The notes under the pieces were generated by a model. That model had not been told where the DNA came from, did not search any database, and saw nothing but the letters and a program-made list of their open reading frames with translations. Below, in pieces: positions 17,031 through 25,356 of a stretch of DNA of 64,000 nt (position 1 is the first letter of the stretch; the number at the start of each line of letters is the position of its first letter). Source of the stretch: Amycolatopsis australiensis (GTDB lineage: Bacteria > Actinomycetota > Actinomycetes > Mycobacteriales > Pseudonocardiaceae); assembly GCF_900119165.1 (NCBI RefSeq), contig NZ_FPJG01000006.1, positions 7,974,001-8,038,000 on the forward strand. Reading direction: 5' to 3'. The translations under genes were made by a program, and so were the position numbers.

Positions 17031-17804
17031 TCAGGGCTGCTGGCGCGGGGTGCCGACCGGCGGGGTCGGCGTGTTGTCCGCGCCCACCGTCGTGCGGGGC
17101 GGGGCGCTCGTGCCCATCTCGCCGCTGCGCTGCTTCGGCGTCTCCAGCTGGTGCTCCATGTTCGCGAGCCAGCCGCGCCAGCGGTCCTGTGCCGGCTTGA
17201 TCAGGCCGCCGCCGAAGCCCACCACGATCACTCCGCCGATCGTGGCCAGTACCGCGATCAGCACCGGGCCCGTGATCATCGTCGCCACGTTCACCTGGCC
17301 CAGCGCCGCGATGATGCCGAACGCCATGATCAGCCAGTACGCGCCCAGCGCCAGCGGACGCGCGGCCGGCCGGCCCGACATCGCCGACGAAACGACGTCA
17401 CGCACCACCTTCGCGATGGCCGCGGCCACCACCACCAGCACCAGCGCCACCACGATGCGCGGCAGGAACGCGATGATGTCGTTGAGCAGCTGGCTCACCG
17501 GGTTCGTCGGCCCGAACACCCCGAACGCCAGCTGCAGCGCGATCAGCAGGATGAAGTAGTAGACGAGTTTCACCAGGATCCCGGTCGCGTCGATCCGCTG
17601 CTGACCGATCTTTCCGCTCAGCCCGGTCTTCTCCACCAGTTTCCCGAACCCGACTTTCGCCAGGACGAGCCCCAGCGCTTTCGACACCGCCTTCGCGATC
17701 AACCAGCCGATCAGCAGGATGATCAGGAACCCGACAAGTTTCGGCACGAACGTGGCCACCATGGTCCACGCCTGCCCGAGCCCGTCCTTCAGTTGCTGGC
17801 CCAT
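17031..17804 (-). CDS. Membrane protein with conserved TM-helix repeats (MscS-related)
   Basis: A 257-residue protein with about five hydrophobic helices: VATFVPKLVGFLIILLIGWLIA near 17, YYFILLIALQLAFGV near 85, VVALVLVVVAAAIAKVV near 118, and a final GGVIVVGFGGGL near 200. The duplicated pattern of helix-GWLIAKAVSKALGLVLAKVGF resembles the conserved TM-helix family (PF05552) related to small-conductance mechanosensitive channels. The C-terminal 50 residues are polar and Pro/Thr-rich, probably cytoplasmic. The start is ATG 17804 with GGAGGGAG just upstream. Role in osmotic or membrane stress is likely but not shown. Confidence 0.78.
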   Translation of the reverse strand: MGQQLKDGLGQAWTMVATFVPKLVGFLIILLIGWLIAKAVSKALGLVLAKVGFGKLVEKTGLSGKIGQQRIDATGILVKLVYYFILLIALQLAFGVFGPTNPVSQLLNDIIAFLPRIVVALVLVVVAAAIAKVVRDVVSSAMSGRPAARPLALGAYWLIMAFGIIAALGQVNVATMITGPVLIAVLATIGGVIVVGFGGGLIKPAQDRWRGWLANMEHQLETPKQRSGEMGTSAPPRTTVGADNTPTPPVGTPRQQP

Positions 17805-18016
17805 ACCGACTCCCTCCACAGGTATTGCACCGGATCGTCGATCAGGTACCCCACGGCGGCAACTCGGCTGCACCACGATCGAGTGAGACGACTGGCGCGC
17901 GAAGATCAGCCACGGCCATACTGGAATCACCGGTGGGGACCGGGGAGACGAGGCCGTCCGGCGCAGCGTAAACCGCAAGCGCCGGGCGGCCTCGAGCATT
18001 GTCGGCCCGCACAAGA

Positions 18017-18051
18017 ATCCGGCCCCGAAAGCCGGGGCTTCGAGGCCGGAT
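18017..18051 (-). terminator. Hairpin terminator after the ABC permease
   Basis: ATCCGGCC (18017-18024) pairs with GGCCGGAT (18044-18051). An inner CCCCG/CGGGG pair gives an alternative stem. It lies 17 bases beyond the permease stop on the minus strand. Confidence 0.5.
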
Positions 18052-18067
18052 GAACAACCGGAGAACG

Positions 18068-19291
18068 TCAGGCGGCGCGCAGGGCGTCGCGGAGTTTGAC
18101 CTTCGCGCCGGTGCGCATCACCGCATTCCGGTAGATCCGCGCGGCCAGCCAGATCAGGCCCGGAATCATCAGCACCACGAGCACCACCGACAACACGGCT
18201 TCCCAAACGGGCACCCCGCCCATCGCCAGCCGGATCGGCATCAGCGTCGGCGAAAACACCGGAATCACCGAAAGCACCTCGACGAACGTGCTGCCCGGAT
18301 TCGACGGCAGCACGGAAATGCCGATCACGTATCCGGCGATCACGAACATCAGCGCCGGCATCGTCGCGCCACCGACGTCTTCCTGCCGCGAAACCAGCGC
18401 GCCCAGCGCGGCGAACACGATCGAGTACATGAAAAACCCGAGCAGGTACCAGACGATCAGCCAGACGACGGTGCCGACCGCCGACGACAGCGAAAGATCC
18501 GGCAACGCCCCGGTCGCCGTCACCGCGACCAGCCCGCCGACACCGATCACGACCATCTGGATCAGCCCGACGACGCCGATGCCGAGCACCTTGCCCGCCA
18601 TCAGCTGCCACGGCTTGATCGTCGACAGCAGCAGCTCGACCACCCGCGACGTCTTCTCCTCGACGACCCCCTGCGCCACGCTCTGGCCGTTGATCATCAG
18701 CGACAGGTAGATCAGGATGCCGGCGGCGATGCCGAGGCCCAGCTGCGCGCCGTTGTAGTCGTACGGCTGCTCCAGCGGCGGGTCCTCGACGAACTTCGCC
18801 GACGCGACCGCCGCCCGGAACCGCGCCGGGTCGCCGCCCAGCGCGGTGATCTGCCGGTCGATCGCCACCTGCTGGGACAGCAGCTGCAGGACGTTGGCCA
18901 GCTTGCCGTCGAGGTCCTTCTTGACCTGGACGTGCACGCTCTTGCCGTCGCCGGTGAGCAGGGCGTCGATCGAGCCGTCGGCCAGCTTCGCGCGGCCCGC
19001 GGCTTCGTCGGCGACCTGGACGACGTCGATCTTCTCGCCGACGGTCTGGCCGCCGGCCTTCAGCGGCGCGGCGAGCGGGGCCGTCGCCGGCGTGCAGGCG
19101 ACGGTCGAGTCCGCGCCGCTGCCGCCGGAGATCAGCTTGAGCAGCACGATGCCGGCCACGATCAGCACCAGCATGATCACCGTGCTGACGCGGAAGGCCT
19201 TCGAGCGGACGCGCGTGCTGATCTCGCGGGAGGCGACCAGGCCGACCGCGGCGGCGGGGCTCATCCGGACGTCCGGGACCGGGGTGCTCAT
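18068..19291 (-). CDS. ABC-2 type transporter permease (NatB-like)
   Basis: A 407-residue permease of the NatB/ABC-2 class. One helix near residue 40 (VSTVIMLVLIVAGIVLL) is followed by a large external domain (about 60-180) and then five or six helices from about residue 185. The segment GVVEEKTSRVVELLLSTIKPWQLMAGKVLGIG is the family hallmark. With the ATPase upstream it makes a two-component exporter; homologues export Na+ or antibiotics, but the substrate here is unknown. The ATG overlaps the ATPase stop as ATGA, indicating translational coupling. Confidence 0.88.
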   Translation of the reverse strand: MSTPVPDVRMSPAAAVGLVASREISTRVRSKAFRVSTVIMLVLIVAGIVLLKLISGGSGADSTVACTPATAPLAAPLKAGGQTVGEKIDVVQVADEAAGRAKLADGSIDALLTGDGKSVHVQVKKDLDGKLANVLQLLSQQVAIDRQITALGGDPARFRAAVASAKFVEDPPLEQPYDYNGAQLGLGIAAGILIYLSLMINGQSVAQGVVEEKTSRVVELLLSTIKPWQLMAGKVLGIGVVGLIQMVVIGVGGLVAVTATGALPDLSLSSAVGTVVWLIVWYLLGFFMYSIVFAALGALVSRQEDVGGATMPALMFVIAGYVIGISVLPSNPGSTFVEVLSVIPVFSPTLMPIRLAMGGVPVWEAVLSVVLVVLMIPGLIWLAARIYRNAVMRTGAKVKLRDALRAA

Positions 19292-20193
19292 GCGGGAACC
19301 TCCTCGGTGACGACGGAACGGAACAGCTCGGTCAGCGACGGCTGCTCGCGCGCGAACTCGCGGACCGGCCCCGTGGCCAGCGCCGCCTTGAGCACGGCCT
19401 GGTCGTCGGCGCCTTCGCCGAGCTCCAGCTCGGTCACCGGGCCCGTCCGGCCGAGCACCTTCACCCCGGGCAGCCCGTCGGCCCAGCCCGCCCCGGCCTC
19501 CGGCACGTCGACGCGCAGCCGGACGGCGCCACCGGCCCGCAGCTCGCCGACCGTGCCCTTCGCCACCATCCGTCCACTCCGGACGATCCCGACGCGGTCG
19601 CACAGCCGCTCGACGAGGTCGAGCTGGTGGCTGGAGAACACCACGGGCACGCCCTCGGCGGCCTTCTCCCGCAGCACCTCGCTCATCACGTCGACCGCGA
19701 CCGGGTCGAGCCCGGAGAACGGCTCGTCGAGCACGAGGATCCGCGGCTCGTGCACCAGCGCCGCGGCCAGCTGGACGCGCTGCTGGTTGCCGAGGCTGAG
19801 CTTCTGCACCTCGTCGTCACGGCGGCCGGCGACGCCGAGCCGTTCGGTCCACTTCTCCGCCGACGACCGCGCGTCGGCGGCCGGCATGCCGTGCAGCCGC
19901 GCGAGGTACGTCAGCTGCTCGGCCACCTTCATTTTCGGGTACAGGCCGCGTTCCTCGGGCATGTAGCCGATGTGGCGGCGCGTCTCGTGCGTGACCGGCA
20001 CGCCGTCGTAGCGGACTTCGCCGGCGTCGGCGGAGAGCACACCGAGCGCGATCCGCATGGTCGTGGTCTTGCCGGCGCCGTTGCTGCCGACGAAGCCGAA
20101 CAGCTCGCCGGGCCGGACGTCGAACGTCATTTCGTGCAGGGCTACCACGTCGCCGAACCGTTTGGAGACGGCGTCGATCTCTAAACCGGTCAT
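19288..20193 (-). CDS. ABC transporter ATP-binding protein (NatA-like)
   Basis: A 301-residue ATPase. Walker A is GSNGAGKTTT near 38-47, the Q-loop region YMPEERGLYPK follows, the signature is LSLGNQQR near 134 (Q instead of the usual G in LSGGQ, normal for this subfamily), Walker B is ILVLDEPFSGLDP and the switch is SSH. A C-terminal 90-residue extension (about 215-301) is typical of drug/sodium exporters. It powers the permease encoded just downstream and overlaps it by 4 bp. It is divergent from fasR. Confidence 0.9.
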   Translation of the reverse strand: MTGLEIDAVSKRFGDVVALHEMTFDVRPGELFGFVGSNGAGKTTTMRIALGVLSADAGEVRYDGVPVTHETRRHIGYMPEERGLYPKMKVAEQLTYLARLHGMPAADARSSAEKWTERLGVAGRRDDEVQKLSLGNQQRVQLAAALVHEPRILVLDEPFSGLDPVAVDVMSEVLREKAAEGVPVVFSSHQLDLVERLCDRVGIVRSGRMVAKGTVGELRAGGAVRLRVDVPEAGAGWADGLPGVKVLGRTGPVTELELGEGADDQAVLKAALATGPVREFAREQPSLTELFRSVVTEEVPA

Positions 20194-20316
20194 TCCGGTT
20201 CCCCCAATCCGGGTGTTCCCCGTGGCCGATCCTAGGCAGTCCGTACACGCGCCGCACACCCCGCGCGTTGCCGCCGGAGCCCGGAAAATCGCGGGACACG
20301 TAGGATCGCGTCCGCC

Positions 20317-21531
20317 ATGGATGGAACCACCGCCCCGCGCCCGGTGCCGAAGCACCACGGGCTGTCCGCGAAGACGCTTCGGCGGCTCGAGCGCGCGTCC
20401 GGGCGCCTGGCGAGCGCGAGCATCGCGGTGATGGAGCGGCGGCTGCCGTGGTTCGCGCGGCTGCCCGCCGACCAGCGCGCGAGCGTGCTGCTGATCACCC
20501 AGGCGGGAGCCGCGGGGTTCGTCGGCTGGCTGCGTGACTCGAAAGAGGCGCTGAAGCTGACGACCGAGGCCTTCCGCGACGCGCCGGCCGAGCTGTCGCG
20601 GTGGGTCAGCCTGCGCCAGGCGGTCGGCATGGTGCGGCTGGCCATCGAGGTGTTCGAGGAGCAGCTGCCCGAGTTCGCCGCGAACGAGGCCGAGCGCGCG
20701 GCGCTGATCGAGGGAATCCTGCGCTACGGCCGGGAAATCGCGTTCGCGGCGGCGAACTCGTACGCAGCGGCGGCCGAGGCGCGCGGCGCGTGGGACGCGC
20801 GGCTGGAGGCACTGGTCGTCGACGGGATCGTCCGTGGCGACGCCGAGGAATCGGTGCTTTCGCGGGCGACGGCGCTGGGCTGGGAACCTTCCGCGGCCGC
20901 CACGGTCCTGGTCGGCAACCCGCCGTCGGAGGACCCGCCGACGGTAGTCTTCGAGGTCCGCAGCCGCGCGGCCCGCGTCGGCCGCCCGGTGCTGCTGTCG
21001 GTGCAGGGCTCGCGGCTGGTGGTCGTGATCGGCGGCCCGACCGACGGCGGGGTGAAGGAGCGCGAAATCCTCACCCGGATGTCGGTGGCGTTCGCCGACG
21101 GCCCGGTGGTGGCCGGCCCGACGGTGCCGACGCTGGCCGAGGCCCACCACAGCGCGACGGAGGCGCTGTCGGGGCTGCGGGCGGTGGTCGGCTGGCCGGG
21201 CGCGCCCCGGCCGGTCCGGTCGGCGGACCTGCTGCCGGAGCGGGCGCTGTCGGGCGACGCGGAGGCGGAACGCCTGCTGGTGGACACGATCGCGCGCCCG
21301 CTGGAGGAGGCGGGCCCGACGCTGCAGCGCACGGTGGAGGCGTACCTGGAAAGCGGCGGCGTGCTGGAGACATGCGCGAAGACGCTGTTCGTCCACCCGA
21401 ACACGGTCCGGTACCGGCTGCGGAAAGCGGCGGAGCTGACGGGCTGCCAGGCGACCGACCCACGCGACGCGCTGGTGCTGCGGATCGCGCTGACGGTGGG
21501 ACGGCTGGCCCGCGCCCGCGGCCTCTGGTGA
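20317..21531 (+). CDS. fasR: FasR, PucR-type regulator of fatty acid synthesis
   Basis: A 404-residue regulator. The C-terminal PucR/CdaR helix-turn-helix is VLETCAKTLFVHPNTVRYRLRKAAELTG at about 351-379; the N-terminal 300 residues are a GGDEF-like/ligand domain with no membrane segment. Position directly before fabD-fabH-acpP-fabF is the same as FasR of Streptomyces coelicolor, which activates that operon, and as the PucR-type gene before fabD in mycobacteria. I therefore assign FasR. The likely target is the inverted repeat at 21719-21747. Ligand (acyl-CoA in some relatives) is not visible here. It starts at ATG 20317 and has no obvious ribosome site. Confidence 0.88.
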   Translation: MDGTTAPRPVPKHHGLSAKTLRRLERASGRLASASIAVMERRLPWFARLPADQRASVLLITQAGAAGFVGWLRDSKEALKLTTEAFRDAPAELSRWVSLRQAVGMVRLAIEVFEEQLPEFAANEAERAALIEGILRYGREIAFAAANSYAAAAEARGAWDARLEALVVDGIVRGDAEESVLSRATALGWEPSAAATVLVGNPPSEDPPTVVFEVRSRAARVGRPVLLSVQGSRLVVVIGGPTDGGVKEREILTRMSVAFADGPVVAGPTVPTLAEAHHSATEALSGLRAVVGWPGAPRPVRSADLLPERALSGDAEAERLLVDTIARPLEEAGPTLQRTVEAYLESGGVLETCAKTLFVHPNTVRYRLRKAAELTGCQATDPRDALVLRIALTVGRLARARGLW

Positions 21532-21539
21532 GCGAAGGT

Positions 21540-21630
21540 CCCGAGCGCCCCAAGGCGGCCTTCGGTGCGTCACACGCAACCAAGGCGGCCTTCGGTGCGT
21601 CAGACGCAACCAAGGCCGCCTTGGGGCGCT
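21540..21630. repeat. Interspersed repeat with 19-bp inverted ends and a 30-bp tandem core
   Basis: Between fasR and fabD, 21544-21562 and 21612-21630 are perfect 19-bp reverse complements (ends AGCGCCCCAAGG). They enclose a 30-bp direct repeat, 21551-21580 and 21581-21610, differing at one base (CACACG against CAGACG). The left 32 bp (21540-21571) recur inverted and exactly at 16470-16501. As RNA it would form a long hairpin and could terminate or attenuate fasR transcription before fabD. Confidence 0.8.
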
Positions 21631-21718
21631 TGCTGCGAGCCCGGTCACGTGATGGACTTAACAGCGAAAGGTGATTGAACCCGACAAGGCATCCGGGTTA
21701 CGCGTGAGGTCTGACGGC

Positions 21719-21747
21719 GCGTCTTTGGAGGGTTCCGACAAAGACGC
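21719..21747. promoter_or_regulatory. Candidate FasR box upstream of fabD
   Basis: GCGTCTTTG (21719-21727) and CAAAGACGC (21739-21747) are a perfect 9-bp inverted repeat with an 11-bp centre, 61 bp before the fabD start codon. It lies in the only unique stretch between the repeat element and fabD, where FasR is known to bind in Streptomyces. The site consensus could not be compared here. Confidence 0.6.
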
Positions 21748-21808
21748 CGCGCAGACACTGTGAGCGTCGGCATCCCCGGAAACCCCCTTTCCCGTGTTGT
21801 CTTGAAGG

Positions 21809-22732
21809 GTGACAGCAGCAGTCCTCGCTCCCGGTCAGGGGTCCCAGGCCCCCGGTATGTTCACGCCCTGGCTCGACCTCGACGGCGCGCGCGAGCGCCT
21901 CGCGCAGTGGTCCGAACGCGCCGGGCTCGACCTGCTCCGCCTCGGCACCGAGGCGGACGCCGACGAGATCCAGGACACCGCCGTCGCGCAGCCGCTGATC
22001 GTCGCGCTGTCGCTGCTCACCTTCGAGCACCTCCAGGCGACCGCGCCGGTCCCCGCGGACGCGCCGGTCGCCGGGCACTCCGTCGGCGAGCTCGCCGCGG
22101 CCGCCATCGCCGGGGTGCTGAAACCCGAAGACGCCGTCGCGCTCGCCGCCGTCCGGGGCGCCGAGATGGCGAAGGCGTGCGCGCTCGAACCGACGTCGAT
22201 GGCCGCGGTCATGCTCGGGGACCCCGAGCAGGTCGTCGCCTGGCTGGCCGAACACGGCCTCGCCGCGGCGAACCGCAACGGAGCGGGGCAGATCGTCGCC
22301 TCCGGTGCCGCCGACGCGATCGCGAAGATCGTCGCCGAGCCCCTCGAAGGCACGAAGATCCGCGCCCTCAAGGTCGCCGGCGCGTTCCACACGCAGTACA
22401 TGGCGCCCGCCGAGGAAGCGATGCGCGCCCACGCCGCCGAGCTGACCCCGGCCGACCCGGTCCGCCCGCTGCTGTCCAACGCGGACGGCGCCGTGGTCAC
22501 CAGCGGGGCCGAGTACCTCGACCGGCTGGTCTCGCAGGTCACCCGGCCGGTCCGCTGGGACCTGACGATGGACGGCCTCGTCTCGCTCGGCGTCACCCGC
22601 ACGATCGAACTCGCGCCCGCGGGCACGCTGACCGGGCTGGTCAAGCGGCAGCTCAAGGGCGTCGTCACCACTACCACCGCGCTGAAGACGCCGGCCGAGC
22701 TGGCCGCGCTGCGCCAGGAGGACGCCTCGTGA
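21809..22732 (+). CDS. fabD: Malonyl-CoA:ACP transacylase FabD
   Basis: A 307-residue enzyme that moves malonyl from CoA to acyl carrier protein. The motifs are GQGSQ at 9-13 (oxyanion Gln), GHSVGE with catalytic Ser91, Arg116 in AVRGAEM that binds the malonyl carboxylate, and catalytic His194 in GAFHTQYM. It starts at GTG 21809, preceded closely by GAAGG. It is the first gene of the FAS II operon and overlaps fabH by four bases (GTGA). Arg at the specificity site supports malonyl rather than acyl-CoA use. Confidence 0.95.
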   Translation: MTAAVLAPGQGSQAPGMFTPWLDLDGARERLAQWSERAGLDLLRLGTEADADEIQDTAVAQPLIVALSLLTFEHLQATAPVPADAPVAGHSVGELAAAAIAGVLKPEDAVALAAVRGAEMAKACALEPTSMAAVMLGDPEQVVAWLAEHGLAAANRNGAGQIVASGAADAIAKIVAEPLEGTKIRALKVAGAFHTQYMAPAEEAMRAHAAELTPADPVRPLLSNADGAVVTSGAEYLDRLVSQVTRPVRWDLTMDGLVSLGVTRTIELAPAGTLTGLVKRQLKGVVTTTTALKTPAELAALRQEDAS

Positions 22733-23712
22733 CCGACCGACCCGCCCTGAGCCTGACCACCGGCTCCCGCGGCAGCCGCGTGCTGGGCATCGGCAGCGCG
22801 CAGCCCGAGAAGATCGTCACCAACGACGACCTCTCGAAGATCATGGACACCAACGACGAGTGGATCCGCACCCGCGTCGGCATCATCGAGCGCCGGTTCG
22901 CCGAGAAGGACGAGGAGCTCACCGACTTCGCCGTCGCCGCGGGCAAGGCGGCGCTCGAGGACGCCGGGGTCGAGCCGTCCGAAGTGGACACGGTGATCCT
23001 GCCGAACTGCACGATGCGCACGCTCATCCCGAACGCCGCCGCGCAGGTCGCCGCCCGGATCGGCATCCCGGCCCCCGGCGCGTTCGACCTCAACGCCGCG
23101 TGCGCCGGGTTCTGCTACGGCCTCGGCGTCGCCTCCGACCTCGTCCGGGCGGGCTCGGCGAAGAAGGTCCTGGTCATCGGCGCGGAGAAGCTCACCGACT
23201 CGGTCGACCCGGTCGACCGGGCCAACGCGATCATCTTCGCCGACGGCGCGGGCGCCGCGGTCGTCGGCGCCTCCGACGAGCCGGGCATCGGCCCGGTGTC
23301 CTGGGGCAGCGCGGGCGACCTGGTCGACCTGATCTACATGCGCGACGAGAAGTACATCTACCAGGAGGGCCAGTCGGTCTTCCGGTGGGCGACCACGCAG
23401 ATCGCGCCGATCGCGCTGGGCGCGCTGGAGGCTGCCGGGCTCAAGCCGTCCGATGTGGACGTGCTGATCCCGCACCAGGCGAACCTGCGCATCGTCGAGG
23501 CGATCGCGAAGAAGCTGCGGGCCAACGGCGCCCGTGACGACATGGTCGTCGCCGACGACATCAAGTACTCCGGCAACACGTCGTCGGCGTCCATCCCGCT
23601 CGCGCTGGACCACATGCGCAAGGCCGGGACGGTCTCCTCCGGCGACCTGGTGCTGGCGGTCGGGTTCGGCGCGGGCCTGTCCTACGCCGGGCAGGCGTTC
23701 GTCTGCCCCTGA
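22729..23712 (+). CDS. fabH: Beta-ketoacyl-ACP synthase III FabH
   Basis: A 327-residue condensing enzyme that starts each fatty acid chain by joining a short acyl-CoA to malonyl-ACP. The triad is Cys125 (LNAACAGFCYG), His249 (IPHQANLR) and Asn283 (YSGNTSSAS). The loop LIYMRDEKYIYQEG near 201-214 lies where primer specificity is set; actinomycete enzymes usually take branched acyl-CoA. The GTG start overlaps the fabD stop, and AGGAGG lies just before it. No fabH sits at this place in the mycobacterial FAS II locus, so the layout is the Streptomyces type. Confidence 0.95.
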   Translation: MTDRPALSLTTGSRGSRVLGIGSAQPEKIVTNDDLSKIMDTNDEWIRTRVGIIERRFAEKDEELTDFAVAAGKAALEDAGVEPSEVDTVILPNCTMRTLIPNAAAQVAARIGIPAPGAFDLNAACAGFCYGLGVASDLVRAGSAKKVLVIGAEKLTDSVDPVDRANAIIFADGAGAAVVGASDEPGIGPVSWGSAGDLVDLIYMRDEKYIYQEGQSVFRWATTQIAPIALGALEAAGLKPSDVDVLIPHQANLRIVEAIAKKLRANGARDDMVVADDIKYSGNTSSASIPLALDHMRKAGTVSSGDLVLAVGFGAGLSYAGQAFVCP

Positions 23713-23786
23713 CCACCGTTACGCTCCCCGCGGGCATTCGCCCACGGGCAAGAGACCCCCAGAAACACCGAGAAGGGAACTACCCC

Positions 23787-24032
23787 ATGGCTGACAACGC
23801 TGAGATCCTCGCCGGCCTCGCCGAGATCGTCGAAGAGGTGGCCGGTGTGGCTCAGGACGACGTCACCGCCGAGAAGTCGTTCGTGGACGACCTGGACATC
23901 GACTCGCTGTCGATGGTCGAGATCGCCGTGCAGGCCGAGGACAAGTTCGGCGTCAAGATCCCGGACGACGAGCTCGCCAACCTCAAGACCGTCGGCGACG
24001 CCGTGAACTACGTGTCGGCCAACTCGAAGTAA
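23787..24032 (+). CDS. acpP: Acyl carrier protein AcpP
   Basis: An 81-residue acidic four-helix carrier. The phosphopantetheine attachment site is Ser40 in DIDSLSMVE. Helix 3 and the C-terminal KTVGDAVNYV match housekeeping ACPs. AAGGGAAC precedes the ATG. It carries all intermediates of the FAS II cycle and lies 74 bp after fabH and 28 bp before fabF, consistent with one transcript and high expression. Confidence 0.97.
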   Translation: MADNAEILAGLAEIVEEVAGVAQDDVTAEKSFVDDLDIDSLSMVEIAVQAEDKFGVKIPDDELANLKTVGDAVNYVSANSK

Positions 24033-24060
24033 GTCCTCTTCCCTCCTTGAGGAGACTCCC

Positions 24061-25311
24061 ATGAGCAACATCGACGTCGTGATCACCGGTCTCGGCGCCA
24101 CCACACCGCTCGGCGGGGACGTGCAGTCCACCTGGGACGGTCTGCTGGCCGGGCGGAGCGGGGTCCGGGCGATCGAGGCCGACTGGGTCGAGGAGCTGCA
24201 GCTGCCGGTCAAGATCGGCGGTCAGCTGGCCGTCGAGCCGACCGACGTCCTGCCGCGGGTCCAGGCCCGCCGGATGGACCGGTGCGAGCAGGTCGCGCTG
24301 ATCGCGGCCCGGCAGGCGTGGGCCGACGCCGGGTACGCCGAGCCGACCGACGAGCACACCGACGTCGACCCCGACCGCCTCGGCGTGTCGATCGGCACCG
24401 GCATCGGCGGTCCCGTCACGCTGCTCACCCAGAACGACCTGTTGCACCAGCAGGGTCTCCGCAAGGTGTCGCCGCTGACCGTGCCGATGCTGATGCCGAA
24501 CGGCCCGGCCGCGCACGTGGGCATCGACCTGAAGGCGCGGGCCGGGGTGCACTCACCGGCCTCGGCCTGTGCTTCGGGCGCCGAGGGCATCGCGAACGGC
24601 GTGGAGATGATCCGCTCCGGCCGCGCCGACGTGGTGATCGCCGGGGGCGCCGAGTCCTGCATCCACCCGATCACGCTGGCCGGGTTCGCCCAGGCCCGCA
24701 CGGTGTCCACGCGCAACGACGACCCGGCGGCGGCTTCGCGGCCGTTCGACGCGAGCCGCGACGGCTTCGTGCTCGGCGAGGGCGCCGGCGTGGTCATCCT
24801 GGAGCGCGCGGACCAGGCGAAGGCCCGCGGGGCGCGCGTCTACGCGACGATCGCCGGGCACGGCATCACCTCGGACGCCTACCACATCACCGGCAACCAC
24901 CCCGAGGGCGTCGGCCAGATCGCCGCGATGCGCGCGGCGATGAAGATGGCCGGGGTCACCGCCGCGGAGGTCGGGCACGTGAACGCCCACGCGACGTCCA
25001 CTGTGGTCGGCGACATCGGCGAGGCGGCGGCGATCCGCAACGCGATCGGCGAGCACCCGGTCGTGACCGCGCCGAAGGGCTCGCTGGGCCACCTGGTCGG
25101 CGGCGCGGGCGCGGTCGAGGGGATCATCACGATCCTGTCGCTCTACCACGGCATCGTGCCGGCCACCCTGAACCTGACCGACCTGGACCCGCGGGTGCAG
25201 CTGGACGTCGTCTCGGGTGAGCCGCGCAAGATCGACCTGACGGCGGCGATCAGCAACTCGTTCGGCTTCGGCGGGCACAACACGGCGCTGCTGTTCACCC
25301 CGGCGGCCTGA
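24061..25311 (+). CDS. fabF: Beta-ketoacyl-ACP synthase II FabF
   Basis: A 416-residue elongating condensing enzyme. The catalytic residues are Cys170 (SPASACASGAEG), His310 (NAHATST) and His344 (KGSLGHLVGGAG) with Lys339 before it. The first His motif is HATST in place of the common HGTST, and the last is SLGHLVGGAG in place of SxxGHxxGAAG; both variants occur in actinobacterial FabF. GAGGAGA lies before the ATG. It adds two carbons per cycle from malonyl-ACP. It ends at a strong T-tract terminator, which marks the end of the fab operon. Confidence 0.95.
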   Translation: MSNIDVVITGLGATTPLGGDVQSTWDGLLAGRSGVRAIEADWVEELQLPVKIGGQLAVEPTDVLPRVQARRMDRCEQVALIAARQAWADAGYAEPTDEHTDVDPDRLGVSIGTGIGGPVTLLTQNDLLHQQGLRKVSPLTVPMLMPNGPAAHVGIDLKARAGVHSPASACASGAEGIANGVEMIRSGRADVVIAGGAESCIHPITLAGFAQARTVSTRNDDPAAASRPFDASRDGFVLGEGAGVVILERADQAKARGARVYATIAGHGITSDAYHITGNHPEGVGQIAAMRAAMKMAGVTAAEVGHVNAHATSTVVGDIGEAAAIRNAIGEHPVVTAPKGSLGHLVGGAGAVEGIITILSLYHGIVPATLNLTDLDPRVQLDVVSGEPRKIDLTAAISNSFGFGGHNTALLFTPAA

Positions 25312-25324
25312 CCGCCTCAACGTG

Positions 25325-25356
25325 AAAGGGGCCCGGCTTCGGCCGGGCCCCTTTTT
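25325..25356. terminator. Rho-independent terminator of the fab operon
   Basis: A 13-bp perfect stem, AAAGGGGCCCGGC (25325-25337), with a TTCG loop, its complement (25342-25354) and a T5 run. It is the most canonical terminator in the window and, being symmetrical with A/T ends, can also stop the converging gene that ends at 25356. Confidence 0.9.
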
